NCBI GenBank assembly: GCA_902802815.1
Contig: CADCNQ010000022.1
Coordinates: 1-45,910, forward strand
Direction: 5' to 3'
Length of the DNA: 45,910 bases
Source of the DNA: an uncultured Bacteroidales bacterium
GTDB lineage: Bacteria; Bacteroidota; Bacteroidia; Bacteroidales; Bacteroidaceae
A program made the translations under genes and the position numbers. Shown piece by piece: positions 9,913 to 20,157 of the stretch. Numbering within the stretch: position 1 is the stretch's first letter; the number at the start of each line of letters is the position of its first letter. The notes beneath the pieces are model-generated. The model did no database searches, was not told where the DNA came from, and worked only from the letters and a program-made list of their open reading frames with translations.

Positions 9913-11379
9913 ATGAACACAGAAAAAGACATGAAAGAAGATACAAAACAACTCCCCCACCCGCTGATAGCAGCCATACCCCTGCTGACACTGATTGCGC
10001 TGATAGTGCTTATAATCATTTTTATGCCCGACGATGCCCTGAGCGGAGCAAGCCAGCTGGCAATGGTGGCGGCAACGACGGTGTGCGTGGGTATCTCCAT
10101 ACTTACACACAAAGTGTCATGGGAGAATTTTGAGATGGCAATACAGGCCACTGTGGGCGATGCCGCCGTCTCCGTGCTCATACTGCTGATGATAGGCATG
10201 ATGTCGAGCGCATGGATGATAAGCGGTGTGGTGCCTACGCTGATATACTACGGCGTGCAGCTGATGTCGCCCATGTTTTTCCTGCCCTGCGCCTGCATCA
10301 TATCATCGCTCATATCCGTGATGACAGGTACATCGTGGACCACCATCGCCACAATAGGCATAGCACTCATGGGCATCTCCGGCGCTCTCGGCATCCCGCC
10401 CGCACTCTGCGCAGGAGCCATCATTTCGGGAGCATACTTCGGCGACAAGATGTCGCCAATGTCGGACACCACCGTACTCGCCTCGTCAATGGCCAAAGCA
10501 GACCTCTTCTCACACATCCGCTACATGATGTACACCACCGTGCCGAGCATCACCATATCGCTGCTGCTCTATCTGCTGATAGGACTGAAGTTTGGCGGAC
10601 AGCCTTCGGAGATTTCGCAATACGTGGACGGTCTGGGCAACACGTTCAACATATCACTGTGGACTATGCTGGTGCCCGCCTTTACGGGTTATCTCATATA
10701 CAGGAAAGTCCCCTCGCTCATCACGCTTACTCTATCGGCCCTCGCCGCCTGTCTCTGCGCCATAGTGCTGCAGCCGGAGGTGGTGGCCGGCATAGGAGGC
10801 CACAGCGAAGTGACGGCATCCGCACTGCTCAAGGGCATCATGAAGACCTGTTACACCTCCACACAGGTGGACAGCGGTGTGGAAGCTATCAACAGCCTCA
10901 TTGGCACACGCGGCATGGTGGGCATGATGGGCACCGTGTGGCTTGTCATCTGCGCCCTGTGCTTCGGTGCGTGCATGGTGACGAGCAACATGCTGCAGAG
11001 CCTCACCAACGTGATGTTGCGGGCTATCAATGGTACGGTGAGCCTCGTGACAAGCACCGTAGTGTCCGGCGTGCTCTTCAACATGATCATGGGCGACCAG
11101 TTCCTCTCCATCATCATGAACGCATCCATATTCCGCAAGGAATACGAAGAGCGCGGCTACCGTCCCGAACTGCTCAGCCGCAGCACTGAAGACTCATCCA
11201 CCGTCACTTCCGTACTGATACCGTGGACGGCATGCGGTATGACACAGAGCACCATACTCGGCATACCCACCATTGTCTATCTGCCCTTCTGCTTCTTCAA
11301 CCTGATAAGTCCCCTGATGAGCTGCCTCGTGGCAGCACTGGGGTTCGTACCTGCGCCGGAGAAGAAAGTTGAGGGCTGA
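9913..11379 (+). CDS. Na+/H+ antiporter of the NhaC family
   Basis: A 488-residue inner-membrane protein with about twelve hydrophobic segments. The family signature SGAYFGDKMSPMSDTTVLAS is intact near residues 175-195, preceded by the MTGTSWTTIATIGIALMG stretch typical of NhaC. Members exchange sodium for protons, and some exchange organic acids instead (malate/lactate antiporters), so the substrate is not certain. It begins 40 bases after the barrel gene; the gap contains only a weak 5-bp hairpin, so it is probably co-transcribed. The 5'-nucleotidase starts four bases after its stop. Confidence 0.88.
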   Translation: MNTEKDMKEDTKQLPHPLIAAIPLLTLIALIVLIIIFMPDDALSGASQLAMVAATTVCVGISILTHKVSWENFEMAIQATVGDAAVSVLILLMIGMMSSAWMISGVVPTLIYYGVQLMSPMFFLPCACIISSLISVMTGTSWTTIATIGIALMGISGALGIPPALCAGAIISGAYFGDKMSPMSDTTVLASSMAKADLFSHIRYMMYTTVPSITISLLLYLLIGLKFGGQPSEISQYVDGLGNTFNISLWTMLVPAFTGYLIYRKVPSLITLTLSALAACLCAIVLQPEVVAGIGGHSEVTASALLKGIMKTCYTSTQVDSGVEAINSLIGTRGMVGMMGTVWLVICALCFGACMVTSNMLQSLTNVMLRAINGTVSLVTSTVVSGVLFNMIMGDQFLSIIMNASIFRKEYEERGYRPELLSRSTEDSSTVTSVLIPWTACGMTQSTILGIPTIVYLPFCFFNLISPLMSCLVAALGFVPAPEKKVEG

Positions 11380-11383
11380 CGGT

Positions 11384-12916
11384 ATGAAAAAACTGCTGAC
11401 GATGACAGCCGCCTGCGCGATGGCTGCGGCAATGTGGGCACACGAGAAGAGCATCGTGGTGCTCTACGAGAATGATGTGCACTGCGCCATAGACGGATAC
11501 GCACGGATGGCAGGACTGCGCGATGCCATCGCCGCACAGGATACGGCATATGTCATCATGGTGAGCTGCGGAGACTTCCTGCAGGGAGGCACAGCAGGAG
11601 CCCTGTCGCAGGGACAGCATGTAGCCGACGTGATGCGCAGCGTGGGGTATCAGGCCGTCACGCCAGGCAACCACGAATTCGACTACGGCACGGAACGTAT
11701 GCAGGAACTGCTGAGCAGCATCGGAGCACCCGTGACATGTGTGAATATCCACAGGACGGGAACCGCAGAACCATGCTACGCGAAATACGTGATGCAACAG
11801 TGTGGAGAACGACGTATCGCCTTCGTAGGAGCCCTCACACCCGAAACGATGCTGTTGGAGAGCTACGGATTTCTTGACGCGAAGGGCAATGTGACCTACG
11901 ACCTGAAGCCCGACAGCTTCTACACACTGATACAGCAGGCTGCAGACGAGGCACGCAGCAAAGGTGCCGACTACGTGGTAGCCCTGCTGCATGTGGGCGA
12001 AAGGACGCAGTCGATGGGATACAACTCCCACCTCGCGATAGCCGCCACAAGAGGCATAGATGCCGTGCTGGACGGACACAGCCACTCTGTGGTGCCTGGA
12101 GAAAAGGTGAAGAATAGGGACGGCAGAGAGGTGTGTATCAGCCAGACGGGGACTCAGTTCGCCTACGTGGGGAAACTGCTCATCAGGGACGGCAGATTAC
12201 AGACAGAACTCATACCGACAGCGAACATACCCTACGAGAATGCCCGAGTGAAGGCAACGACCGACAGCGTAACGGCGCTGATAAAGGGCATGACGGACAA
12301 AGTGGCAGGCTGCAGCCGCTTCCCTCTCGAAGTGACCGACGAACAAGGCAACTACACCGTGAGATGCCGCGAAACAAATGCCGGCGACCTGGTGACAGAT
12401 GCCTATCGGCACTTCTACGGAACAGAGATAGCGCTGGAAAACGGAGGAGGCCTGCGCAACGACATAAAAGCCGGTACAATCACCTACGGAGACATCGTGT
12501 CGCTCCTGCCCTACAACAACAATATATGCTGTATCAAAGCCACTGGGGCGCAAATCATAGAGGCACTCAGGACATGCACGGCAAAGACACCTGAGAGAGA
12601 CGGCAGTTTCCCGCAATGCTCAGGACTGAAATATACCGTGAACACAGCTACTCACACGGTGAGTGATGTGATGGTGGAAGTGGGCAGAAACGGCGAATAC
12701 GCAGAAATAGACCCGGAGAGATTATACGATGTGGCCGTGGGGTCGTACTACAGGATGGGCGGATTCTACAACGTGCTGCGCGACTGCCACGTGGTGACAG
12801 TAGCACCGACACTGTGTCGGGACGTCGTGGAGAAGTACATAAGGGAAACACTGGGAGGAATCATACCGGAACACTACGCACATCCGCAAGGGAGAATAAT
12901 TATAGCTGACAAGTGA
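11384..12916 (+). CDS. secreted 5'-nucleotidase / metallophosphatase
   Basis: A 510-residue exported protein (signal peptide ending MWA-HE near residue 19) with the two-domain architecture of UshA-type 5'-nucleotidases. The N-terminal metallophosphoesterase motifs are in order: ENDVH, SCGDFLQGG, TPGNHEFDYG, LLHVGE and DGHSHS. The C-terminal domain carries GDLVTDAYRH, ALENGGGLRNDI and YNNNICCI. Such enzymes hydrolyse nucleotides or related phosphate esters outside the cytoplasm. A longer frame from a TTG at 11369 is less likely because the ATG at 11384 puts the signal peptide first. It is the last gene of the chain that begins at 2729. Confidence 0.9.
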   Translation: MKKLLTMTAACAMAAAMWAHEKSIVVLYENDVHCAIDGYARMAGLRDAIAAQDTAYVIMVSCGDFLQGGTAGALSQGQHVADVMRSVGYQAVTPGNHEFDYGTERMQELLSSIGAPVTCVNIHRTGTAEPCYAKYVMQQCGERRIAFVGALTPETMLLESYGFLDAKGNVTYDLKPDSFYTLIQQAADEARSKGADYVVALLHVGERTQSMGYNSHLAIAATRGIDAVLDGHSHSVVPGEKVKNRDGREVCISQTGTQFAYVGKLLIRDGRLQTELIPTANIPYENARVKATTDSVTALIKGMTDKVAGCSRFPLEVTDEQGNYTVRCRETNAGDLVTDAYRHFYGTEIALENGGGLRNDIKAGTITYGDIVSLLPYNNNICCIKATGAQIIEALRTCTAKTPERDGSFPQCSGLKYTVNTATHTVSDVMVEVGRNGEYAEIDPERLYDVAVGSYYRMGGFYNVLRDCHVVTVAPTLCRDVVEKYIRETLGGIIPEHYAHPQGRIIIADK

Positions 12917-12929
12917 AAGATTATCACTT
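12911..12929. terminator. short hairpin between two converging genes
   Basis: A 6-bp inverted repeat (12911-12916 with 12924-12929, 7-base loop) includes both facing stop codons. There is no T run on either side, so any terminating effect would be weak. Confidence 0.25.
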
Positions 12930-13757
12930 CCAGGCACTGAGACTGGCGGAGGACTCTACCCTCTCCTCCAGAGAATCCGGCAGTAGCGGGAAGAAGTCAA
13001 GGCCCGTGAGCGTCTCCACGCTGTCCACCGTGCACACCGCAGAGGACATCGGCTGGCGGCTGTCGCGATTGGAATACACAAAACCTATTGCCTTCTCAGC
13101 ACCCCCGCGCAGCGAGAGAACCACTTTGAAGAAACCGTTGGGTACACGTACCCTAACACCGACACCTATCGTCTTCGTACGACGCGAGGAGCGGAAGATA
13201 GGACCGCAGCAGATATACACACTGCCCTCCTGACGGGCCCAGCGACGGCAAGCCGATTCCAGATGCTCCCACCAACGGCGGTTGAGTTCGCCCACCTGAG
13301 GACAGATGTTGCTCATGTAGAAGCAGTCGGACATAGCGGCGCTGCTCCACTTCATATCACCGGCCGGACACATATGCCCGCGATCGTAGCCCGACTCGCG
13401 ATAATCGGAGGCCTCCACCCTGTGGGAGGCTGGCAAAAGAGGGTCTCCGCGGAAGTCGTTGCCGCGCACCACAGCCTTCGTCTCCACCTCCTGAGCGGTA
13501 AGTTCCCAAGCTACCCAGCGGGGGCAGTTGGATGTCTCATCAAAAGAAAGGGCAAAACCCGTATGCTCTACAAGGAAATCGTTGTCAGAGAGCTGAGGAC
13601 GCTCGTAGACAGGTGCCTCAACAGAATTAGAGTCACACCTTAATTCAACAATACTATCACTCTTATATACACCATTATTGCTATCCATTGCAACAGAAAC
13701 AAGATACGTTGCAAGAACAACAAACAGCACGATGAGGAAGAGCGGTGAATACTTCAT
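12924..13757 (-). CDS. membrane-anchored DNA/RNA non-specific endonuclease
   Basis: A 277-residue protein with one N-terminal membrane segment (residues ~5-23), probably an uncleaved anchor, then a non-specific nuclease domain of the NUC1/Serratia type. The active-site motif DRGH is at 125-128 in the context YDRGHMCPAGDM, with the metal-binding Asn region SNICPQ at 149-154. These enzymes cut DNA and RNA without sequence preference; an exported one may scavenge nucleic acids or repel incoming DNA. A longer frame reaches 13904 but would run through the end of the racemase gene, so the ATG at 13757 is preferred, 11 bases after that gene. Confidence 0.85.
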   Translation of the reverse strand: MKYSPLFLIVLFVVLATYLVSVAMDSNNGVYKSDSIVELRCDSNSVEAPVYERPQLSDNDFLVEHTGFALSFDETSNCPRWVAWELTAQEVETKAVVRGNDFRGDPLLPASHRVEASDYRESGYDRGHMCPAGDMKWSSAAMSDCFYMSNICPQVGELNRRWWEHLESACRRWARQEGSVYICCGPIFRSSRRTKTIGVGVRVRVPNGFFKVVLSLRGGAEKAIGFVYSNRDSRQPMSSAVCTVDSVETLTGLDFFPLLPDSLEERVESSASLSAWK

Positions 13758-13768
13758 TAAGGAGGGGG

Positions 13769-16057
13769 TTACTGGAAATAGACGCGCTTCACACGGGAGG
13801 AAACGGAGGTGAGTATCTCGTAGGGAATAGTGCCAATGAGTCCGGCAAGCACGCTGGGCGAAAGAGCTTCTCCGAAAATGATAGCGGTGTCGCCCTCCTG
13901 GCATGGCACATCGGTGACGTCAATCATGGAAACATCCATGCATATATTGCCTACATAAGGAGCTTTGTGACCATTTACTAGGCAATACCCCCGTCCGCCG
14001 CCCAAAAGGCGATTGAGACCGTCGGCATATCCGATGGGGAGCACAGCGATGCGGGAATCACGCTGCAGACGTCCCTTGCGGGAGTAGCCAACCGTCTCGT
14101 TGGCCGGAATGTCGTGTATCTGAAGGATGGTCGTCTTGAGCGTGGAGACGTTGGAGAGCATGGCGTTGGTGCGGGAGTCGATACCGTAAAGACCGAGGCC
14201 CAGACGGCAGAGGTCGTGCTGGTATTCGGGGAAATGCTCTATACCGGCAGAATTGCAGATGTGGCGCAGGATATGGTGGGAGAAACCCTCCTGAAGAGCA
14301 TTCGCACCAACAGAGAACCGGCGGTACTGCTCGCGGGAGAAGGCATCGAAGTCATCACTGTCGCTGCCCACGAAATGGGAGAACACGCTGCGGGGCACAA
14401 GGGCCGACTGACGGTGCAGATGGCGCAGGAGTTCGGGCATATCCTTCTCAGGGTCAAAACCCAGGCGATGCATACCTGTGTCAAGTTTAATGTGTATGGG
14501 AAAATCCGTGACACCCGACTTCTCCGCAGCACGTACAAGGGCATCGAGCAGACGGAAGGAATATACCTCCGGTTCAAGATTGTACTCGAAGAGGGTGTCA
14601 AAACTGGACATCTCCGGATTCATCACCATGATACCCGTAGTGATGCCTGCCGCACGCAACTGGGCACCTTCGTCAGCCACAGCTACAGCAAGATAGGAAA
14701 CACCCTGATCCTGCAGCGTCTTCGACACCTCGACGGCACCGGCTCCGTAGGCATCTGCCTTGACCATGCAGACGAAAGGAGTGGCTCGGACCTCGCGTGA
14801 AGTATCGCGAATAAGAAAGGAGCGGTAGTGGTTAAGATTATCCACTACTGCAGCGAGATTGACCTCCAAAACCGTCTCGTGAACCTTCTGTTCCAAGGCT
14901 GCCGTGATGTTCTCAAAACGGAAACTGCGGGCACCTTTGATGAGAATGAGGGCTCCACGAAGCCTCTGGAACACTTCGCTCCGCATAAACGACTCCGTGT
15001 CGGCAAAACCATACCCCAGCCCGCTGCGTGAGAGCACGGGACCTATACCTATGAAAATGTCGATGCCACGACTCTGAAGGAGAGCACGCACATGGCGGAC
15101 AAGTTGCTGCTCAGAGAGCCCCGTCTGACAGATGTCGGAGAGAATGAGCACACGCTGCCTGTCGCGGCGCTCAGGACGACGCATCATGAAATCAAGAGCC
15201 GTATCAAGCGATGAGAGGTCGTTGTTGTAGGAATCGTTGATGAGCACGCAGTCGTGACGCCCCTGTTTCACTTCCAGGCGCATTGCCACGGATTCGAGAT
15301 GCTTCATACGTTCGGCGATAACATCATCACTCATACCGAGGTAGCGGCACACTTCGCCACAGAGTTTCTTGCCCTCCAGCAAGGGGTCGTCGCCAGCACC
15401 GATGGTAAAGACACGCTCGCACCCCTCAAAGAGGCGCCACTTCTCACGGCGCTTCTCCTCCATGGAAGAGAAGAATTCCTGATGGGCATCGCCGAGACCC
15501 GTGAATACACCTATCGTTGGTCGTATGATAGCTGCCAACGACTCCATCTCGCCCGGCTGGGAAATACCTGCTTCGAATATACCTATCTGGGTGCGCTCGG
15601 AAAGTCCCCATACGGACAGAGGCACACCTATCTGCGAATTATAACTGCGGGGAGAACGCGTCACCACGTAGTCGGGAGAAAGCATCTGATAGAGCCACTC
15701 CTTGACGGTGGTCTTACCGTTACTGCCCGTGATGGCAATGACGGGAATATTATATTGCTCACGATGATGCGCGGCAAGGCGCTGGAGAGCCTGTAACGAA
15801 TCATCGACGATGAGATATGTGGCAGAGGGGTCAGGTTGCTGGGGAAGCTGCTCCACGACAAACATACGCACGCCGCGGGTCAAAAGATCGGCAATGTAAC
15901 GATGACCGTCGCCCTTACCCGTGCGAAGAGCAAAGAAGAGCGTAGTCTCCGGAAAACACAGACTACGCGAATCGGTGAGCAGATGCTCCACTACACCGTC
16001 GGACGGACCGACGGGACGAGCACCTATCCAATCGGAAATTCTTGAAATCTTTTCCAT
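13769..16057 (-). CDS. MurF-alanine racemase fusion protein
   Basis: A 762-residue bifunctional enzyme of peptidoglycan precursor synthesis. Residues 1-~390 are a Mur ligase of the MurF type, with the ATP loop GSNGKTT at 111-117, which joins D-Ala-D-Ala to the UDP-MurNAc-tripeptide. Residues ~392-762 are a PLP-dependent alanine racemase: the lysine that binds PLP lies in MVKADAYGAG near 430, and the GYSRKGR segment near the second catalytic Tyr region is present. Making D-alanine next to the enzyme that uses its dipeptide is a Bacteroidetes arrangement. The start overlaps the end of the GSCFA gene by 34 bases. Confidence 0.95.
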   Translation of the reverse strand: MEKISRISDWIGARPVGPSDGVVEHLLTDSRSLCFPETTLFFALRTGKGDGHRYIADLLTRGVRMFVVEQLPQQPDPSATYLIVDDSLQALQRLAAHHREQYNIPVIAITGSNGKTTVKEWLYQMLSPDYVVTRSPRSYNSQIGVPLSVWGLSERTQIGIFEAGISQPGEMESLAAIIRPTIGVFTGLGDAHQEFFSSMEEKRREKWRLFEGCERVFTIGAGDDPLLEGKKLCGEVCRYLGMSDDVIAERMKHLESVAMRLEVKQGRHDCVLINDSYNNDLSSLDTALDFMMRRPERRDRQRVLILSDICQTGLSEQQLVRHVRALLQSRGIDIFIGIGPVLSRSGLGYGFADTESFMRSEVFQRLRGALILIKGARSFRFENITAALEQKVHETVLEVNLAAVVDNLNHYRSFLIRDTSREVRATPFVCMVKADAYGAGAVEVSKTLQDQGVSYLAVAVADEGAQLRAAGITTGIMVMNPEMSSFDTLFEYNLEPEVYSFRLLDALVRAAEKSGVTDFPIHIKLDTGMHRLGFDPEKDMPELLRHLHRQSALVPRSVFSHFVGSDSDDFDAFSREQYRRFSVGANALQEGFSHHILRHICNSAGIEHFPEYQHDLCRLGLGLYGIDSRTNAMLSNVSTLKTTILQIHDIPANETVGYSRKGRLQRDSRIAVLPIGYADGLNRLLGGGRGYCLVNGHKAPYVGNICMDVSMIDVTDVPCQEGDTAIIFGEALSPSVLAGLIGTIPYEILTSVSSRVKRVYFQ

Positions 16058-16782
16058 AGTATATCAATAGCCTCCTCACTGGGATGAAGACCGTCGGAGG
16101 CATAAAATTTATAATCACGAAGTTCGTCAATCATTATCTCAAAAGACGGAAAATACATCACAGAGGGATGCTCCCGCTGCACATTCTCTACAGCCAACAG
16201 AAGGACAGCCTTGGAAAGCGCATTGCCGTGAAGACCGTACTTGCGATAGCGATAGGGACTGATGGTGAGGAGCACGCGGCAACGGGGATTGTGACGATGC
16301 AGGCAACGCAGTAATTCAAGAAGGGATGCAGTCACCCCGGCGACATCCATTCTCTCTTCACGAAAGAGACGGTCGGGCTGACGTTGGCAGTTTGCCACCA
16401 CAAGAGGCTGACCGGGACAGACCGGAGAGGGTGTCGTATAGACGACGTTGGTGCCAAGTGTCAGGATCAGGATATCTGCAGTCAAAAGCCTGTCGCGCAG
16501 TGCGGCAAAAGCCTCACCTACGAGAAGGGCGCATTCCTCACGGGACGAAGCCCGGAAATGCGTATTGGCCAACCAACAGCGCCACTCCTGCATATCCTCA
16601 TCGAAGAAAAATGGAAGTTCCCCACCCTCCAATGCCTGAGAGAGGCTGGAGCGAAGGCTCTCAGGGTTGTAGAGAGTGCCGAGAGGATTCACCACAGCAT
16701 CCCAACCGTCACGACACATCCTCTGCCCGATATTTTGGGCGAAACAACTGCCAAGAAGCACGTATCGAAGGGTAGAATCCAT
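16024..16782 (-). CDS. GSCFA domain protein
   Basis: A 252-residue protein with the motif that names the family, LLGSCFAQNIG, near the N-terminus. Further landmarks of this GDSL/SGNH-like group are ILTLGTNVVY, ISPYRY and the C-terminal DGLHPSEEA with Asp-x-x-His. The group is expected to act as esterases or lipases on an unknown substrate. The usual GSCFA start, MKFRT-like and some 20 residues ahead of the motif, is missing; the first usable start is the ATG at 16782. A six-codon frame at 16802 ends in a TGA that overlaps this ATG. It heads the operon with murF-alr and the endonuclease. Confidence 0.85.
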   Translation of the reverse strand: MDSTLRYVLLGSCFAQNIGQRMCRDGWDAVVNPLGTLYNPESLRSSLSQALEGGELPFFFDEDMQEWRCWLANTHFRASSREECALLVGEAFAALRDRLLTADILILTLGTNVVYTTPSPVCPGQPLVVANCQRQPDRLFREERMDVAGVTASLLELLRCLHRHNPRCRVLLTISPYRYRKYGLHGNALSKAVLLLAVENVQREHPSVMYFPSFEIMIDELRDYKFYASDGLHPSEEAIDILWKRFQEFPIG

Positions 16783-16813
16783 CAGTTGGACGCGGTTTTC
16801 ATATTATTTCCGG

Positions 16814-16821
16814 CAAATTTA
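16814..16821 (-). promoter_or_regulatory. -7 promoter element for GSCFA / murF-alr
   Basis: On the minus strand TAAATTTG matches TAnnTTTG. The start site should fall near 16807, just before a six-codon reading frame (16802) that precedes the GSCFA gene. Confidence 0.5.
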
Positions 16822-16840
16822 CAAAAAACTATTCACTCCC

Positions 16841-16873
16841 ATTGCTCCACTCCTAACTTTTTTCGTACTTTTG
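16841..16873 (+). promoter_or_regulatory. promoter for dxs-trkA
   Basis: TACTTTTG at 16866-16873 is the -7 element and ATTG at 16841-16844 a fair -33 element, 21 bases apart. The start site is expected near 16880, leaving a leader of only about 15 bases before the GTG start. Confidence 0.6.
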
Positions 16874-16894
16874 CAAGGAAAATAAAATGAACTA

Positions 16895-18766
16895 GTGCAA
16901 AACGAGCCAAACAAACTCCTCGACAGTATAGAGTTCCCGCGGGATTTGAGACAATTGCCAGTAGAGCAGTTGCCGCAAGTATGCGCAGAACTGAGAGAAT
17001 TCCTCATCAAAACACTCAGCGACAATCCAGGACACTTTGCCTCGTCGCTGGGAGCCGTAGAGCTTACTGTGGCTCTGCATTACGTCTTCAATACACCTGA
17101 AGACCGTATTGTGTGGGATGTGGGACACCAGGCCTACGGACACAAAATACTCACGGGAAGGCGCAAGGTGTTCGACACCAACCGGCACATGGGTGGGCTC
17201 AAGCCCTTCCCCTCACCCGAAGAAAGCGAATACGACACCAACACATGCGGACATGCCTCCAACAGCATATCCGTAGCATTAGGAATGGCCGTAGCTGCCA
17301 AAATGCAGAATATCGAACGCCACGTTGTGGCTGTGATAGGCGACGGCAGTATGAGCGGAGGGCTTGCCTTCGAAGGACTCAATAATGCATCCACAACACC
17401 CAACAACCTGCTCATTATACTCAACGACAACAATATGAGTATAGATACTGCTGTGGGCGGCATGAAACAATATCTGCACAACCTGCACACATCGCCGTTC
17501 TACAACAGCCTGCGCAATACTGCCGCAATAAAACTGGGCGCATGGGGATGGTTGGACGACAAGAGACGTCGCTCGATACTGCGATTCAATAACTCTGTGA
17601 AGAGTCTGCTGCTGGGGCAGCGCAACATCTTCGAAGGACTGGACATACGATATTTCGGTCCCGAAGACGGACACGATGTGGTGAGGCTGGTGGAGACGCT
17701 GCAGCGTATCAAAGATATGAAAGGTCCGAGACTGCTGCATATCAACACCGTGAAGGGAAAAGGCTACGAGCCGGCAGAGAAGAACCCCACCGTGTTTCAC
17801 GCTCCCGGACGATTCATACCCGAGACCGGTGAGAGGATACAGACGGCAAGCGAAGGACAGCCGCCTCGCTTCCAGGATGTCTTCGGAGAGACACTGCTGG
17901 AACTGGCAAAGGAAGACCCGCGCATTTACGGCATCACACCGGCAATGCCGACAGGTTGTTCGATGAATATACTCATGAAAGAGATGCCGGAAAGGGCATT
18001 CGATGTGGGTATAGCCGAAGGACACGCTGTAACATTCGCTGCGGGAATGGCCAAAGACGGACTTATCCCGTTCTGTAATATATATTCGTCGTTTGCCCAG
18101 AGAGCCTACGACAACATCATACATGACGTGGCGATTTCGCGTCTGCACGTGGTGATGTGTCTGGACAGAGCCGGACTTGTGGGAGAAGACGGAGCAACAC
18201 ACCACGGAGCATTCGACCTGGCAGCCCTGCGCCCCATTCCGGGACTCACCATCTGCTCACCGCTGGATGAGGAAGACCTCAAAGGTATGATGCGCACAGG
18301 AGCCTTCGCACAGGACGGTCCGTTCGTCATCAGATATCCCAGAGGCTGTCGCCCGCAAAACGGAACGACACCCCACCCCGCAGGCCCAGAAGAAATCGGT
18401 CGAGGCAGATGTATAAAGGAAGGAACAGATGTGGCAGTGCTGACACTCGGACCGATAGGATACGTTGCTTTGGAAGCAGCACAGGACACTAAGGTTGCCG
18501 TATACGACATGCGCTACCTCAAGCCCCTTGACGAAGCGTTGCTGGAGGAAGTGGCAAGAAACTTCAAACGCATCGTCACCGTAGAAGACGGCATCAGAAC
18601 GGGAGGAATGGGCAGTGCCGTAATGGAATGGATGAACGATCACGGATACAACATACCTGTCACACGACTGGGTCTTCCCGACAGGTTCGTAGAACACGGC
18701 ACACCGAAGGAACTGTACCACCTCGTGGGACTCGATAAAGAGAATATAAAGAAAGCGATAACATGA
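16895..18766 (+). CDS. dxs: 1-deoxy-D-xylulose-5-phosphate synthase
   Basis: A 623-residue thiamine-diphosphate enzyme that condenses pyruvate and glyceraldehyde 3-phosphate, the first step of the MEP isoprenoid pathway. Visible landmarks are [15 protein letters not shown], the ThDP/Mg site [11 protein letters not shown], the second-half pyrimidine-domain start [13 protein letters not shown], and the transketolase C-terminal domain after [10 protein letters not shown]. The start is a GTG that overlaps the stop of a two-codon frame (ATG AAC TAG at 16887); no in-frame ATG precedes it. The stop overlaps the trkA start in an ATGA. Confidence 0.96.
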   Translation: MQNEPNKLLDSIEFPRDLRQLPVEQLPQVCAELREFLIKTLSDNPGHFASSLGAVELTVALHYVFNTPEDRIVWDVGHQAYGHKILTGRRKVFDTNRHMGGLKPFPSPEESEYDTNTCGHASNSISVALGMAVAAKMQNIERHVVAVIGDGSMSGGLAFEGLNNASTTPNNLLIILNDNNMSIDTAVGGMKQYLHNLHTSPFYNSLRNTAAIKLGAWGWLDDKRRRSILRFNNSVKSLLLGQRNIFEGLDIRYFGPEDGHDVVRLVETLQRIKDMKGPRLLHINTVKGKGYEPAEKNPTVFHAPGRFIPETGERIQTASEGQPPRFQDVFGETLLELAKEDPRIYGITPAMPTGCSMNILMKEMPERAFDVGIAEGHAVTFAAGMAKDGLIPFCNIYSSFAQRAYDNIIHDVAISRLHVVMCLDRAGLVGEDGATHHGAFDLAALRPIPGLTICSPLDEEDLKGMMRTGAFAQDGPFVIRYPRGCRPQNGTTPHPAGPEEIGRGRCIKEGTDVAVLTLGPIGYVALEAAQDTKVAVYDMRYLKPLDEALLEEVARNFKRIVTVEDGIRTGGMGSAVMEWMNDHGYNIPVTRLGLPDRFVEHGTPKELYHLVGLDKENIKKAIT

Positions 18767-20157
18767 AAATCATCATCGCAGGCGCAGGGTCAGTCGGTAC
18801 ACATCTGGCAGAACTGCTTTCAAAGGAGAACCAAGACATCGTAGTCGTGGATGAAAATCCCGCCAAGACGGAGGCGTTGTCTTCATCAGACTATGACCTG
18901 ATGACACTCAACGTGTCTCCCACATCTATCGTTGGGCTTAAAGAAGCAGGAGTACCGCACGCAGATCTTTTTATCGCTGTGACCCCCTCGGAGACCACAA
19001 ATGTGACATGCTGCGCACTCGCCCACACTCTGGGAGCGAAAAAGACCGTAGCACGAGTGGACAACTGGGAATGGATGCAACCTGCTGCGCAAAAGCATTT
19101 CAAGGGAATGGGCATCGACTCGCTCATCTATCCCGAAACACTCGCTGCCGCTGAAATCATCGAAGGACTGAAACGCTCGTGGGCAAGACAATATTGGGAA
19201 GTGCACGGAGGAGCTCTTGTCATGCTTGGCGTAAAACTGAGGGAAGAAGCTGTAGCTCTCTACGGGAAGCCTCTGAAAAAACTCTGCGGGATGGATACCC
19301 CTTATCACATTGTTGCCGTGAAACGTGACGAACAGACAATCATACCGACCGGCGACACGGAATTACGCAAAGGGGATATTGTCTATTTCATGACAACAAA
19401 AAAACATATCCTTACTATAAGGCAACTTGTGGGTAAGGAGAATTATGCCGACGTGAAAGACGTGATGGTGATGGGAGGAGGAAGCATCGCTTTTCACGTG
19501 ATAAAGAACCGTCCGGAAAATATGCGTATGAAAGTAATTGAGATGAGTGAGGCCCGCTGTCAGAGGCTAAATGAGATTCTCAATACGGAAGACGCAATGA
19601 TTATACAGGGAGACGGACGCGACACACATCTGCTGCTTGAAGAAGGTATCAGGGGAATGCAGGCCTTCTGCGCATTGACGCCCAACGCCGAGAACAACAT
19701 TCTGGCCTGCCTGGCTGCAAAACGGCTGGGTGTACGCAAAACCGTTGCACAGGTGGAGAACATAGAATACGTATCTCTGGCTGAGAAACTTGATATCGGC
19801 ACCATCATCAACAAGAAAACTATTGCCGCATCGCACATCTACCGGATGATGATGAACACAGACGTAGCATCATTGCACCGACTCACAATAGCAAATGCCG
19901 ACGTAGCAGAATTCATCGCCCAGGAAGGAAGTGAAATCACAAAAAACAAAATCATGGATATGCATTTCCCGCGAGGCGTCACCCTCGGTGGCCTTGTGCG
20001 CGACGGCGTAGGTCTTCCTATCAGCGGCAACACAGAGATAAAAGCCGGGGATATTGTGGTGGTATTCTCACTCGCCGGACTGATTCAGGAAATGGACCAC
20101 TACTTCGCTTCACCAACTTCAGTCATCAATCGTCTTAAGTCGGCGCTAATCCACTGA
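18763..20157 (+). CDS. trkA: Trk potassium uptake regulator TrkA
   Basis: A 464-residue cytoplasmic protein with two tandem RCK units, each an NAD-binding Rossmann fold plus a TrkA-C domain. The first fold starts [18 protein letters not shown], the second near [15 protein letters not shown], and each is followed by a region ending in a KAGD- or RKGD-type turn. TrkA gates the membrane channel TrkH/TrkG. In many Bacteroidales dxs-trkA is followed by trkH, but here trkH is absent and a converging gene overlaps the last 58 bases. The final ~15 residues after DHYFA look like an extension into that gene. Confidence 0.93.
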   Translation: MKIIIAGAGSVGTHLAELLSKENQDIVVVDENPAKTEALSSSDYDLMTLNVSPTSIVGLKEAGVPHADLFIAVTPSETTNVTCCALAHTLGAKKTVARVDNWEWMQPAAQKHFKGMGIDSLIYPETLAAAEIIEGLKRSWARQYWEVHGGALVMLGVKLREEAVALYGKPLKKLCGMDTPYHIVAVKRDEQTIIPTGDTELRKGDIVYFMTTKKHILTIRQLVGKENYADVKDVMVMGGGSIAFHVIKNRPENMRMKVIEMSEARCQRLNEILNTEDAMIIQGDGRDTHLLLEEGIRGMQAFCALTPNAENNILACLAAKRLGVRKTVAQVENIEYVSLAEKLDIGTIINKKTIAASHIYRMMMNTDVASLHRLTIANADVAEFIAQEGSEITKNKIMDMHFPRGVTLGGLVRDGVGLPISGNTEIKAGDIVVVFSLAGLIQEMDHYFASPTSVINRLKSALIH

